Shown here: positions 1 through 7,372 of the stretch, in pieces
How the letters are laid out: each line of letters starts with the position of its first letter
How positions within the stretch are numbered: the first letter of the stretch is position 1
From: an uncultured Verrucomicrobia subdivision 3 bacterium
GTDB taxonomy: Bacteria; Verrucomicrobiota; Verrucomicrobiia; Limisphaerales; UBA11358
DNA length: 39,707 nucleotides
Direction of reading: 5' to 3'
Assembly: GCA_903895255.1 (NCBI GenBank)
Contig: CAITTG010000016.1
Location: forward strand, 1 to 39,707
Made by a program: the position numbers and the translations under genes
Notes under the pieces: generated by a model
What the model saw: only the letters and a program-made list of their open reading frames with translations
Told to the model about the DNA's origin: nothing
Databases searched by the model: none

Positions 1-70
1 AGCCGCCGGCGAGCACCGGGGCAGCAGGGGTAAGAACGAGAGCGGGTGTGGTTTTAGTTGGTTTTTTCAT
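1..70 (-). CDS. possible partial ORF running off the left edge
   Basis: Reading leftward from an ATG at 70-68, 23 codons stay open to the window edge and begin MKKPTKTTPALVL. The Lys-rich start followed by an Ala/Val/Leu stretch could be the beginning of an export signal, but the fragment is too short to identify. It lies just beyond a strong inverted repeat (71-114) and in the same orientation as the integron cassette gene, so it could be the next cassette or the first chromosomal gene beyond the array. No GTTRRRY core lies directly in front of it, which argues against a clean cassette boundary here. Confidence 0.3.
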   Translation of the reverse strand, partial: MKKPTKTTPALVLTPAAPVLAGG

Positions 71-114
71 AGGCAGAGGATTGTAACCCAGTAACGGACA
101 CTGGGCCTCTGCCT
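71..114. repeat. imperfect hairpin next to the cassette end
   Basis: AGGCAGAGG (71-79) pairs with CCTCTGCCT (106-114), and inside it CCCAGT (87-92) pairs with ACTGGG (100-105), leaving a 7-nt loop and a 7-nt one-sided bulge (80-86). A two-part stem with unpaired bases on one side is the general shape of integron attC folds, and it lies 14 bp beyond the R''-like core at 129-135. No matching R' core was found further left, so it may instead be a transcript-end hairpin. Confidence 0.45.
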
Positions 115-128
115 TCTCATTCTATCTG

Positions 129-135
129 GTTAGGC
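129..135 (-). other. R''-like core (RYYYAAC) of a putative attC site
   Basis: On the minus strand the 7-mer GCCTAAC lies 7 nt after the stop codon of the small membrane-protein gene. It matches the attC R'' consensus RYYYAAC and is exactly complementary to the GTTAGGC core at the other end of the gene. That is expected when a cassette carries its own TTRRRY end. Confidence 0.55.
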
Positions 136-142
136 CACGGTC

Positions 143-424
143 TCATTTTCTTTTTAGGACAAAATACAAATCAACTAAAACTGGCCAAAATAAAACTGAG
201 ACGGCAAACAATAGAACTGCCACAAAAGATGGCGAGCCTGCTGGCAAAAAGTGCGCGCAAAGAAAAGTTGGCCACGTGGCTATCATAAAAAGCATAAAAG
301 AAATAATGCCGACGACCGAAAATTCAAAGACGGAACTTAACGCTCCGAGACCAATAATCACGAGCAGCGAACAAATAGCCACGCCGATGAATCTCTTAGC
401 TCTCGATGATAACGGCGTTTTCAT
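143..424 (-). CDS. small membrane protein in a putative integron cassette
   Basis: A 93-residue protein with no recognised family. The start at 424 (MKTPLSSRAKRFIG) is preferred over an in-frame ATG at 436, because the longer version would begin at the GTTAGGC core itself, while 424 lies 4 nt inside it. After a basic N-terminus it has about three hydrophobic segments (roughly residues 11-32, 36-58 and 66-89), so it is probably an inner-membrane protein. It is divergent from the integron integrase, as a first cassette should be. It is clearly AT-richer than the flanking genes, and complementary 7-bp cores flank it. Function unknown. Confidence 0.55.
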   Translation of the reverse strand: MKTPLSSRAKRFIGVAICSLLVIIGLGALSSVFEFSVVGIISFMLFMIATWPTFLCAHFLPAGSPSFVAVLLFAVSVLFWPVLVDLYFVLKRK

Positions 425-427
425 GTG

Positions 428-434
428 GCCTAAC
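428..434 (-). other. GTTAGGC core site (attI/attC junction candidate)
   Basis: On the minus strand GTTAGGC matches the GTTRRRY recombination core. It lies about 107 bp upstream of the integrase start and immediately before the cassette gene. This is where attI should join the first cassette, with the crossover between G and TT. Confidence 0.55.
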
Positions 435-460
435 ATGATAGTGAGCCACGATTATGTGGT

Positions 461-489
461 TTATCACCTTTCATGGAGTTGGGTATAAT
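461..489 (+). promoter_or_regulatory. sigma-70-type promoter for the integrase
   Basis: TTATCA (461-466) and a perfect TATAAT (484-489) are separated by 17 bp. Transcription would start near 496, about 45 nt before the integrase ATG at 541. No LexA-like operator is obvious. Confidence 0.5.
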
Positions 490-540
490 CGTTTAAATCT
501 GGCCTGTCCAGCGGAATTTGGCTAAGAAACGGGCAGCATT

Positions 541-1551
541 ATGGAACCGGCAAAAACCACATTCAAAGCAGGCGAGGGTTTTATCCCGAATCCCGCGCTG
601 CGCCTGCGTGACCAATTGCGGGAGGTGGTCCGTTTCAAACAATTATCCCCCCGCACGGAGGAGGCATACTGGGTCTGGATCCGGCAGTTTATCCGGTTTC
701 ACAGCAAGCGGCACCCCCGCGAAATGGGGAAGGCGGAGATCGAGGCCTTTTTGTCCCATCTGACCACCGCCCGGCAGGTGGCCGTGAGCACACAGAATCA
801 GGCTTTGAATGCGTTGGTGTTTCTTTACCGGGAGGTGCTGCACACACCGTTTGAGCAACTCGGGGCGGTGGAGCGGCCGGTGCGGCGGCCCAAAGTGCCG
901 GTCGTCTTGAGCCAGGCGGAGGCCGTCCGGCTGCTGGCAGCGATGGCGGGGACGCCGGGATTGTTTGCGCGTTTGCTTTATGGCACGGGGTTGCGCTTGC
1001 TGGAGGGATTGCGGTTGCGGGTCAAGGATGTGGATTTTGACTGGGGGCAAATTCTCGTGCACGACGGCAAAGGGTTTAAAGACCGGGTGACGATGCTGCC
1101 GGATTCCTTGCGGCCGGCGATGGCGGCCCATTTGCAGCGGGTGCGGGCCTTGCATGAGCAGGACTTGCGAGCGGGTTGGGGGCGCGTGTGGCTGCCGGGA
1201 GCGCTGCGGGTGAAGTATCCCCATGCCGAGCGGGAATGGCTTTGGCAGTATGTGTTTCCCGCCAAAACCATCTCGGTGGATCCGGAAACCAAATTGCGCC
1301 GCCGGCATCATGTGAATGAAATGAGCATTCAGCGGGCGGTCAAGGCGGCCGCCGGACTGGCCAACCTGGGTAAAATAGTCACGCCCCATACGTTGCGGCA
1401 TTCCTTTGCCACGCATCTGCTGGAGCAGGGTTATGACATCCGCACGGTGCAGGAATTGCTCGGCCATAAGGACGTGACGACGAAGATGATTTACACCCAC
1501 GTCATGCAAAAGCCGGGGCTGGGGGTGAAAAGCCCGCTGGACAGGATTTAA
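541..1551 (+). CDS. intI: integron integrase (tyrosine recombinase)
   Basis: A site-specific recombinase of 336 residues that would join cassettes by attI x attC recombination. An N-terminal SAM-like DNA-binding domain (about 20-105) is followed by the catalytic domain. The tyrosine-recombinase residues are visible: R152 in [10 protein letters not shown]283 and R286 in HTLRHSFA, H309 in LLGHKDV and nucleophile Y318 in TKMIYTHV. The insert around 215-260 ([20 protein letters not shown], then RRRHHVNE) is the extra domain that separates IntI from XerC/XerD. The C-terminal GVKSPLDRI is also IntI-like. The length is normal and the frame intact, so it may be active. The ATG at 541 follows a good promoter but has only a weak ribosome-binding site. 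Confidence 0.93.
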   Translation: MEPAKTTFKAGEGFIPNPALRLRDQLREVVRFKQLSPRTEEAYWVWIRQFIRFHSKRHPREMGKAEIEAFLSHLTTARQVAVSTQNQALNALVFLYREVLHTPFEQLGAVERPVRRPKVPVVLSQAEAVRLLAAMAGTPGLFARLLYGTGLRLLEGLRLRVKDVDFDWGQILVHDGKGFKDRVTMLPDSLRPAMAAHLQRVRALHEQDLRAGWGRVWLPGALRVKYPHAEREWLWQYVFPAKTISVDPETKLRRRHHVNEMSIQRAVKAAAGLANLGKIVTPHTLRHSFATHLLEQGYDIRTVQELLGHKDVTTKMIYTHVMQKPGLGVKSPLDRI

Positions 1552-1861
1552 TCTGGCCGGGACGGCCAGCCACTGAGGTGTGAACCAGCAAACGTGCAAT
1601 ACCCATTTTGGCCGCCACATGGCCAGGGTGCGGTTTTTCTTCGTCCGCTTCGATTTAATCCAGAATCCTATCGTTTGTACATTGATTGGTAACGGGTTAG
1701 CCTGTTTTTTCGTGCCGTTTTTTGGTCGAAATTAACGTGAATCTGACGCTCTGCAATACCCAACAGTTGTACTCTCCCTCAGGGAGAGGGGGAATTGCCG
1801 CCAGCCCAAAGCCATTACCTTTGGTCCAACAACTCGGACGGTTCGGGGGCGGGAAGTGCCA
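1552..1861. other. intergenic region without a recognisable gene
   Basis: About 310 bp between the convergent integrase and anti-sigma genes. It contains a short inverted repeat right after the integrase stop (CTGGCC/GGCCAG, 1553-1569), a palindrome (CTCTCCCT-C-AGGGAGAG, 1772-1788) of a kind often seen as dispersed REP-like elements, and an 11-bp direct repeat TGCAATACCCA at 1595-1605 and 1752-1762. No coding frame was convincing. Confidence 0.5.
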
Positions 1862-2110
1862 TCACAGGCCCGCCTTGAGAATCTGTTGCAAGGCCAGAAA
1901 TTCCTCGCGGCATTCCGGGCACAGTTCCAGATGCTGTTCGATGCCGGCCAGGATTTCGTCCAGGGGCTTCCCGGCCAGCCGCGTTTCGGCGTACTCCCCG
2001 ACGTGCTGCAGGCACTCGCTGCAGTTGAGTTCGCGGTCGGTGGTGAGGCGCAGCATCGTCACGATGCTGCCGACCTGTTCCCGGCTCAGCCGCTGATCTT
2101 CCGTTTTCAT
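1862..2110 (-). CDS. zinc-finger anti-sigma factor (ZAS-like)
   Basis: An 82-residue protein, almost certainly the cognate anti-sigma of the gene just upstream. Cysteines C30 and C33 precede an HxxxCxxC motif (H60, C64, C67, in QHLELCPECREE), the zinc ligand pattern of zf-HC2/ZAS anti-sigma factors. No membrane segment follows, so it is a soluble, one-domain form, possibly redox-responsive through its thiols (inference). Its ATG overlaps the sigma-factor TGA by 4 bp (ATGA, 2110-2107), indicating translational coupling. Confidence 0.8.
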   Translation of the reverse strand: MKTEDQRLSREQVGSIVTMLRLTTDRELNCSECLQHVGEYAETRLAGKPLDEILAGIEQHLELCPECREEFLALQQILKAGL

Positions 2111-2721
2111 AAATTAAAAGCGTTTTGAATGTCCGCGCCGGTGATGCCGGCTTCTTGCAGACGCTGTTTGAGCGCCCGGCGGGCATCGTGCAGCATTTTA
2201 TAGGCGGCACTGCGGCTGGTGCCCAGCAGTTCCACGATTTGGTCGAAGGGCATTTCGCGGAGTTCGCCCAGAATCGCCGCCCGTTGTTTGGTGGTCAGGT
2301 CCTGTTCAATCGCCTGCCGCAGCACGGTCACCAGCCGCACGCGGTCTTCATCGGCACCGAGAACATCGTCGGCGATCATGGCCGGATCGGCCAGGTGGTC
2401 GCCGTTGGCCAGCAGGGCGTCCAGGGAGACATCATGCCAGCGTTTGCGGCGCAACTCGGTGAAGGCGGTATTCAGCGCGATGGCCTGGGCCCAGGTGGTG
2501 AATTTACTGCGGCCGGCAAACTGGTCGAGCCGGTCGAGGACCCGGAGCAGGCTTTCCTGTGCGAAATCTTCCAAGTGCGCCTCACTGACGTCGCCGCGGC
2601 CATGAAGCGCGATCCGCAGCCCATTCTGCAACACCTCACGAAGCGTCTGCATGGCGGCGGATTGCTCCGCGCTGTCCGCGGCGCGCAAGGCGGCGGGCCA
2701 GTTGATCTCGTTGGGCGTCAC
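2107..2721 (-). CDS. ECF-type RNA polymerase sigma factor
   Basis: A 204-residue sigma-70 family protein with only regions 2 and 4. Region 2 (about 45-105) contains DFAQESLLRVLDRLDQF and KFTTWAQAIALNTAFTELRR, typical of -10 recognition. Region 4 (about 140-195) carries a helix-turn-helix around FDQIVELLGTSRSAAYKMLH for -35 recognition. The start is GTG at 2721. It overlaps the anti-sigma gene downstream and lies 39 bp after a carboxymuconolactone-decarboxylase-like gene in the same orientation, so the three probably form one operon. Grouping into a numbered ECF family is not attempted. Confidence 0.88.
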   Translation of the reverse strand: MTPNEINWPAALRAADSAEQSAAMQTLREVLQNGLRIALHGRGDVSEAHLEDFAQESLLRVLDRLDQFAGRSKFTTWAQAIALNTAFTELRRKRWHDVSLDALLANGDHLADPAMIADDVLGADEDRVRLVTVLRQAIEQDLTTKQRAAILGELREMPFDQIVELLGTSRSAAYKMLHDARRALKQRLQEAGITGADIQNAFNL

Positions 2722-2760
2722 CGCGCCAAATTAACGAAACCCGGCTGGCCCGCCAAGCAA

Positions 2761-3315
2761 TCAATGGGCGCAACCGCAGGCCAGCTTCGGGGCGGCCGGG
2801 AAATCCACCACGGTGGCCGCGATGTGGTTGAAATAATTGGTAAAGATGTTCAAGGCGGTGTTGGCCACGATTTCGGTGATGTCGCCATCCGTGAACCCCT
2901 GGGCGCGCAGACCGGCGACATCGGCGTCGGTCACATGACCGCGTTCGGTCACGATCTTTTTGGCGAACACCAGCGCGGCGGCGGTTTTGGGGTCGGTGGC
3001 TTCGGCCGTGCGGGCAGCGAGGGCCGCCTCGGGGGTCAAGCCGGCCTTGGCGCCGAGCAGGGTGTGCGCGGCCACGCAGTAATCGCAGGAGTTGGTTTCA
3101 CCCACCACGAGCGAGATTTGTTCCTGCAACGGGCGGGGGAGCGAGCCCTTGGCCAGCGCGCCGCTGAAGCTGAGGTAGGCGTGGGCGGCCGCCGGGGACT
3201 GGGCGAGGGTGGCCACCAGGTTCGGCACCAGGCCGAGGCCCTTTTTCACGTTGGCCAGGATTTGTTGTTGTTCCGCCGAGGCGGTTTCCACATTGATGGT
3301 CGGGATGCGAGGCAT
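2761..3315 (-). CDS. carboxymuconolactone decarboxylase / AhpD-like protein
   Basis: A 184-residue all-helical CMD-family protein. The AhpD-type active-site pattern E-x3-C-x2-C-x3-H is present as E73, C77, C80 and H84 (GETNSCDYCVAAH), which suggests thiol-peroxidase-associated disulfide chemistry rather than true lactone decarboxylation. An N-terminal PRIPTINVETASAEQQ segment is typical of alkylhydroperoxidase-like members. The C-terminus ends in CGCAH, adding two more cysteines. It is the first gene of the CMD, sigma, anti-sigma set. The ATG lies after an A/T-rich leader without a clear Shine-Dalgarno. Confidence 0.85.
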   Translation of the reverse strand: MPRIPTINVETASAEQQQILANVKKGLGLVPNLVATLAQSPAAAHAYLSFSGALAKGSLPRPLQEQISLVVGETNSCDYCVAAHTLLGAKAGLTPEAALAARTAEATDPKTAAALVFAKKIVTERGHVTDADVAGLRAQGFTDGDITEIVANTALNIFTNYFNHIAATVVDFPAAPKLACGCAH

Positions 3316-3453
3316 AATATTTATTTTTTAATGGTTTAGTTGTTCGCCGTTATTCCGGCTTACTGACTGGATGCGGCGGCCCGAGCCTTTCTTACCTCGC
3401 GGGAAAAAATAATTATCGGTTGCTCCAAACCGGATCGGGAATGATTTTCCCGG

Positions 3454-4164
3454 TTAACTGATCAGTAATAACCGGGGCGGGTCGCCGGGGCGGGTCGCGG
3501 GCGCGCGATGAATGCAGGGCGGCACAGGGCTGCCGGGCCAGTCCACCGTGATGCGCCATAGATTGCCGATGCCAAAGGCGAAGGGTTGGGCACCTGGGAG
3601 GGGCTCGTAATGCAAATCGTAGCAGTGCTCGCTCAACCAGGCGCGAAAGTCCGCATCGTCCGCCCCGCCGAAGCATTTCAGGAGCGCCGCGCGGGTGGCG
3701 GGCACGTCCACGCGCCGCCGGGCCTGCTCATGGCGCAGGCCCTCGCTGCATGGTCCGTAATAGGTGCAGAGCCAGGTGTCGGCCTCCACCGGGGCGCGGT
3801 CGGCGTGGAAAGAAAACACATCCGTGGCCACCGGTTCGTCGGTCTCATCCCGGGGATAGCCGTGGATGCAGTTGAAGGCGGGATCGAGGTGCTGCTGCCG
3901 GAGCCGGTCCAGATCGGCCAAAATATGCGCGATGGCGACGCGCCCGGCCGCGCTCACCGCCAGTGCCCGCAGCCGTTCCTCGTCAATGGCGGTGATGCCC
4001 TCGCCCGGGCCGAGCCGGGCGACGACCTCGGCGAAATCGCCGGCCAGGGTGCGTTCCCAGCACAGGGCATTGACCCCATCGGCGAAGCGGGTGGTGACCA
4101 ACTCCGAAAAACTATGCACGCGCTGGATGCGGGGGTAATCGGCCGGGAGGGTGAAGGGTGGCAT
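3454..4164 (-). CDS. DUF1826-like conserved protein
   Basis: A 236-residue soluble protein starting at ATG 4164 (MPPFTLPADYPRIQRV). A longer TTG start at 4212 is possible but less likely. The central FSFHADRAPVEADTWLCTYYG and the C-terminal GIGNLWRITVDWPGSP and PPCIHRAP stretches resemble the DUF1826 family, whose biochemical role is not established. Conserved His, Asp and Cys residues could bind a metal (inference). It stands alone between the CMD operon and the toxin-antitoxin pair, all on the same strand. The family call is from memory of its conserved motifs. Confidence 0.65.
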   Translation of the reverse strand: MPPFTLPADYPRIQRVHSFSELVTTRFADGVNALCWERTLAGDFAEVVARLGPGEGITAIDEERLRALAVSAAGRVAIAHILADLDRLRQQHLDPAFNCIHGYPRDETDEPVATDVFSFHADRAPVEADTWLCTYYGPCSEGLRHEQARRRVDVPATRAALLKCFGGADDADFRAWLSEHCYDLHYEPLPGAQPFAFGIGNLWRITVDWPGSPVPPCIHRAPATRPGDPPRLLLIS

Positions 4165-4245
4165 GCGCGGTAAGAAAATAAACCGGAGGGCGCCGGGTTG
4201 TCGAGCTCCCAACCGCCATTTAGGACAAGAGGGGCTTGAGCGCAG

Positions 4246-4560
4246 TCACTTTTGATCAAACAATTCCTCGATATCCCGCGCACCGTGGTAAACGTGGTTC
4301 ACCTGAATGCCGTTGGCAACGCCACGGTAAAAAATGAGGTAATTTTCAAAACCTGAAATGCGCCAGGAACGGACATCACGAAGCCTGGGATTGCGAAATG
4401 ACCGCACCCGGCCGAGGCCGGGGTTGGCAGCCAGCGTTTTGAAGGTCGCATAGGCCGCGTCAATGACCCGCGTTGCCGCGTCGGGATTGTCTTGGGCGAT
4501 AAAACACCAAATGCCCCACAGTTCGTCCTCGACGCAAGGATCGAGAATGAATTCAGGCAT
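4246..4560 (-). CDS. parE: ParE/RelE-family toxin
   Basis: A 104-residue toxin of the ParE/RelE superfamily. It begins MPEFILDPCVEDELWGIWCFIA and carries the family features RVRSFRNPRLRDVRSWRISGFENYLIFYR and a terminal VYHGARDIEELF, close to the ParE consensus. ParE proteins generally poison DNA gyrase, while RelE relatives cleave mRNA; the sequence fits ParE better. The ATG at 4560 overlaps the end of the antitoxin gene by 8 bp, as in ordinary parDE operons. Both genes appear intact. Confidence 0.87.
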   Translation of the reverse strand: MPEFILDPCVEDELWGIWCFIAQDNPDAATRVIDAAYATFKTLAANPGLGRVRSFRNPRLRDVRSWRISGFENYLIFYRGVANGIQVNHVYHGARDIEELFDQK

Positions 4561-4828
4561 TCGTGCGGGACTGTTTGATGCGTTTGCGGAGCCGGGCAAA
4601 TGCTTTCTCGCCGTCCACGCCTTCACCACGGTCCAGGCGGTCCAGGCTTTGCAGCAACTGGGTTTCCAGTTCCTCCAGCGTCTTGGGCGCATGAGGCAGA
4701 CGGGCGGATTGATCCTCCTTGAGCCGCCGGAGGCCGGCGCGGACAACTTCACTGGAGGTTTGATACAGGCCGCTCGCAACCTCGTTTTCCACAAATTTTG
4801 CCAATTCCGGCGTTAATGAAACATTCAT
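4553..4828 (-). CDS. parD: ParD-like antitoxin
   Basis: A 91-residue antitoxin. The N-terminal MNVSLTPELAKFVENEVASGLYQTSSEVVRAGLRRL is a ribbon-helix-helix DNA-binding domain of the ParD/CopG type. The charged, helical C-terminus (about 45-91) would wrap the toxin. It is translated first and overlaps parE, so it should also autoregulate the pair by binding its own promoter. Confidence 0.87.
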   Translation of the reverse strand: MNVSLTPELAKFVENEVASGLYQTSSEVVRAGLRRLKEDQSARLPHAPKTLEELETQLLQSLDRLDRGEGVDGEKAFARLRKRIKQSRTNA

Positions 4829-5204
4829 GATGGCAATTCGATAACATTAAAACCACCCGCAGGCTACCGCAAATAACAGGAATGAGTCAAATTCTGTTAT
4901 TTTTGCCGGGGGGATTTCTCCCGCTTCCAGGAATGCCTTATTAGAGGAGTTGGTTTTTATGATCAACTGACATGCAGAGAAAATGAAGCAGTCATATGCT
5001 GCAATACTTCCTGGCGAAAGGCAGGATAAAAAGTTGCGGTAAATTTTTTTGAAATCTGTTTTGGAGAAGCGCCGATTGGGCCAGGCGTTGAACGCCAAGG
5101 AATGAGAAGTCTTTACAAACCGATTTACGCAACGGGTTGATTTTGGGATCGAGGAATTTTTGCAGCCAATTTACTGAACGGCCGCGCAAGTTGATTATAA
5201 CGAA
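4829..5204. other. AT-rich intergenic stretch without a supported gene
   Basis: About 375 bp between parD and the tRNA. It is clearly AT-richer than the flanking genes. Short frames exist on the minus strand (4847-5098 and 4992-5189) but show no family features or ribosome-binding site. The AT-rich composition beside a toxin-antitoxin pair and a tRNA 3' end would suit an old insertion, but no att duplication of the tRNA end was seen. Confidence 0.4.
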
Positions 5205-5278
5205 TGGAGCGGGCGAAGGGAATCGAACCCTCGTAACTAGTTTGGAAGACTAGCGCTCTACCATTGAGCTACGCCCGC
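5205..5278 (-). tRNA. tRNA-Gly (anticodon UCC)
   Basis: The minus strand folds into a complete cloverleaf. The acceptor stem is GCGGGCG/CGCCCGC and the D arm begins TAGCTCAATGGTAGAGC. The anticodon stem CTAGT/ACTAG encloses CTTCCAA with anticodon TCC, and the T arm contains GGTTCGATTCC. Discriminator U and CCA (5207-5205) are encoded. It is divergent from pyrC. Confidence 0.96.
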
Positions 5279-5294
5279 GTCCTGCCGCTGTGAG

Positions 5295-5331
5295 CTGGTA
5301 AAAACGGGGTTTGCGCGCCCGTTTGAACCAG
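5295..5331 (+). promoter_or_regulatory. leader hairpin between tRNA-Gly and pyrC
   Basis: CTGGT (5295-5299) pairs with ACCAG (5327-5331), and AAACGGG (5302-5308) pairs with CCCGTTT (5318-5324). This makes a 12-bp stem with a symmetrical 2x2 internal loop and a 9-nt apical loop, about 66 nt before the pyrC start. No U-tract follows, so it is not a simple terminator. It may be an RNA leader element or a DNA operator. Confidence 0.4.
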
Positions 5332-5397
5332 TCAGCAACTTCCTGATATTAACCGCCGCGCTTGCCTTGTCAACCACGCCGCGCTAGGCTAGCGCCC

Positions 5398-6777
5398 GTG
5401 AATTCGTTGCTCCTCACCGGCGGCCGCGTCCTCGACCCCGCCCGCCAATTCGATGCCATTGCCGATCTCCTGATTTTGGACGGCAAAATCGCCGCCCTTG
5501 GCCCCCGGCTCGTGGCGCCGGCGGGCGTGCCCCGGCGGGAGGTCGCCGGTCAGGTCGTTTGCCCGGGCCTGATTGATTTGCACGTCCATTTGCGCGAGCC
5601 CGGCCAGACGGCGAAGGAAACCATCGCCACCGGCATCCGCGCCGCCGCCCAGGGTGGCTTTACCTCGGTGGTCTGCATGCCCAACACTTCCCCGGCCATT
5701 GATAATGCCGGGACGGTGGCCCTGATCGCTGATCGCGCGCGGGCGGAGGGGACCGTGAATGTGTTTGTCACCGGGGCCATCACCAAGGGGATTGCCGGCG
5801 AGGAACTGGCGCCGATCGGGTCGCTGTTCAAGGCCGGCGTGGTGGCCATCACGGATGACGGTCATTGCGTGCAGAATAATGAGCTTATGCGGCGCGCCTG
5901 CGAGTATGCCCGGATGTTCAACCTGCCGGTCATGGACCATTGCCAGGATTATTCCCTGGTCACGGACGGCGTGATGCACGAGGGCTACTGGAGCACGTCC
6001 CTGGGTTTGCGCGGCTGGCCGGCGGCCGGGGAGGAAATGATCGTGGCGCGCAACATCATGCTCGCCGAGCTCACCGGCACGCGCATTCATTGCCAGCATT
6101 TGAGCGCGGCGGGCAGCGTGGCGCTGATCCGCGAGGCTAAAAAACGTGGCGTGCCGATTTCCGGCGAGGCCTGCGCCCATCATTTTACCCTGACCGATGC
6201 CGCGGTGGCTGGGAGCGAGCAGTTTTGGAAATTCGATGGCAAGGGCGTGCAGGGCTTCAAATCGCCCACCCAGCCCTACCCTGTGTGGCCTGCGTACGAC
6301 ACGCATTTTAAAATGAACCCCCCGTTGCGGTCGGTGAAGGACCGGGAGGCGATTTTGGAGGGGCTGGCGGATGGGACCATTGAAATCCTGTGCAGCGACC
6401 ACGCGCCGCATTGCAACTACGAGAAAGAGGTCGAGTTTGATTACGCGCCCTTTGGCATCACCGGTTTGGAGAATGAACTCGCGCTGTCCCTTATGCAACT
6501 GGTCCACAGCGGCCGGCTCGCGCTGGCGGACATGATCGCGAAGTACACCGTCAATCCCGCCCGCCTGTTGAATTTGGCCAAGGGCACGCTCGCGGTGGGC
6601 GCGGACGCCGATGTCACGGTGTTTGATCCCGAGCTCGCCTGGGTCTTTGACCGGTCGCAGGCGGCCAGCAAATCCCACAACAACCCGTTTTACGGCTGGC
6701 CATTGAAGGGCCGGGCGACGACCACCATCGTGGGCGGCCGGGTGGTCTGGCAGCTCGCACCGGTGTCCCAGCCCTGA
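5398..6777 (+). CDS. pyrC: dihydroorotase
   Basis: A class I dihydroorotase of 459 residues that interconverts carbamoyl-aspartate and dihydroorotate, the third step of de novo pyrimidine synthesis. The zinc-binding HVH pair is H62/H64 in GLIDLHVHLREPGQ. Further amidohydrolase motifs are MPNTSPAIDN, DHCQDYSL, HCQHLSAAGS, the SDHAPH aspartate near the end of the barrel and TVNPARLLNL. GTG at 5398 is chosen because VNSLLLTGGRVLDP is the usual N-terminus; a longer frame from TTG 5362 adds an unrelated Arg/Pro-rich stretch. It lies upstream of carA with two unrelated genes between. Confidence 0.94.
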   Translation: MNSLLLTGGRVLDPARQFDAIADLLILDGKIAALGPRLVAPAGVPRREVAGQVVCPGLIDLHVHLREPGQTAKETIATGIRAAAQGGFTSVVCMPNTSPAIDNAGTVALIADRARAEGTVNVFVTGAITKGIAGEELAPIGSLFKAGVVAITDDGHCVQNNELMRRACEYARMFNLPVMDHCQDYSLVTDGVMHEGYWSTSLGLRGWPAAGEEMIVARNIMLAELTGTRIHCQHLSAAGSVALIREAKKRGVPISGEACAHHFTLTDAAVAGSEQFWKFDGKGVQGFKSPTQPYPVWPAYDTHFKMNPPLRSVKDREAILEGLADGTIEILCSDHAPHCNYEKEVEFDYAPFGITGLENELALSLMQLVHSGRLALADMIAKYTVNPARLLNLAKGTLAVGADADVTVFDPELAWVFDRSQAASKSHNNPFYGWPLKGRATTTIVGGRVVWQLAPVSQP

Positions 6778-6840
6778 CGCTGGTTCGCCGTTCCTGTAAG
6801 CCGGCATTGAACAATCACGGTTGGGCACGGTCCAAAGCTT

Positions 6841-7317
6841 ATGAAGCAATCAAACGTTCTGGTGATTCCCGGGGCCGTCATCCTGGTGCTGGTTATCGGT
6901 ATCTTTCTGGCGGTCCGGCCGGTGGAATCAGGCCATTTGGCGTGGCAGACGGATTTGCCCCAAGCCTTGGTGCGGGCCAAAGCGGAAAACAAGCTGGTCC
7001 TCCTGAGTTTTACGGGTTCCGACTGGTGCTCCGCCTGCAAAGTGATGGATAACGAGGTCTTTGACCAGCCGGAGTTCGCCGCTTATGCCAAAACGAATCT
7101 GATCCTGGTGCAGGTGGATTTACCCAATTTCACGCCGCAACCCGCCGCCTTGAAAGCCGCCAATATAGCGCTTACCACGAATTATGATGTCGAGGGTTTC
7201 CCCACGCTAATCGCGTTGAAACCCGATGGCGCGGTGGCGTGGCGGATGGATGGGATTATGGGGGATTTGGGACCGCAGACCGTGATTTCGCCGCTCAGTG
7301 CCTTGAAGAAATTGTAA
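6841..7317 (+). CDS. membrane-anchored thioredoxin-like protein
   Basis: A 158-residue protein with an N-terminal hydrophobic anchor (about 7-25) and a periplasmic thioredoxin fold. The redox motif is WCSAC (W62, C63, C66) in SFTGSDWCSACKVMDNEVF, and the cis-proline region is GFPT (P121). The segment resembles the Thioredoxin_7/DUF255-like group that reduces or isomerises exported proteins. It is 63 bp after pyrC in the same direction and may share its transcript, but nothing links it to pyrimidine synthesis. Confidence 0.82.
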   Translation: MKQSNVLVIPGAVILVLVIGIFLAVRPVESGHLAWQTDLPQALVRAKAENKLVLLSFTGSDWCSACKVMDNEVFDQPEFAAYAKTNLILVQVDLPNFTPQPAALKAANIALTTNYDVEGFPTLIALKPDGAVAWRMDGIMGDLGPQTVISPLSALKKL

Positions 7318-7334
7318 GGCGCCAAAATCTGGCT

Positions 7335-7351
7335 GCCGGGCGCAGCCCGGC
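7335..7351. terminator. hairpin between convergent genes
   Basis: A perfect 7-bp stem, GCCGGGC (7335-7341) and GCCCGGC (7345-7351), with a 3-nt loop, sits between the thioredoxin-like gene (+) and the ATPase gene (-). No U-tract is present, so termination by this hairpin alone is uncertain. Confidence 0.35.
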
Positions 7352-7372
7352 CGGCGTTGAATCAAGCACCGT

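Noticed and set aside
981..996. TGGCACG-containing sigma-54 promoter look-alike inside the integrase gene
   Set aside because: The -12 GC is one base out of register, and the bases encode the conserved YGTGLR motif of the recombinase.
643..1620. 325-codon open frame antisense to the integrase
   Set aside because: It is a shadow of the GC-rich integrase gene. The translation is rich in Arg/Pro/His/Gln without any family feature.
1772..1788. CTCTCCCT-C-AGGGAGAG palindrome
   Set aside because: A common type of dispersed intergenic word. There is one copy in the window and it is not placed to act as a terminator for either neighbour.
4847..5098. 83-codon minus-strand frame upstream of parD
   Set aside because: No ribosome-binding site, no family features and AT-rich intergenic composition. 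Too weak to annotate.
5389..6849. 486-codon frame antisense to pyrC
   Set aside because: Shadow of a fully recognisable dihydroorotase gene.
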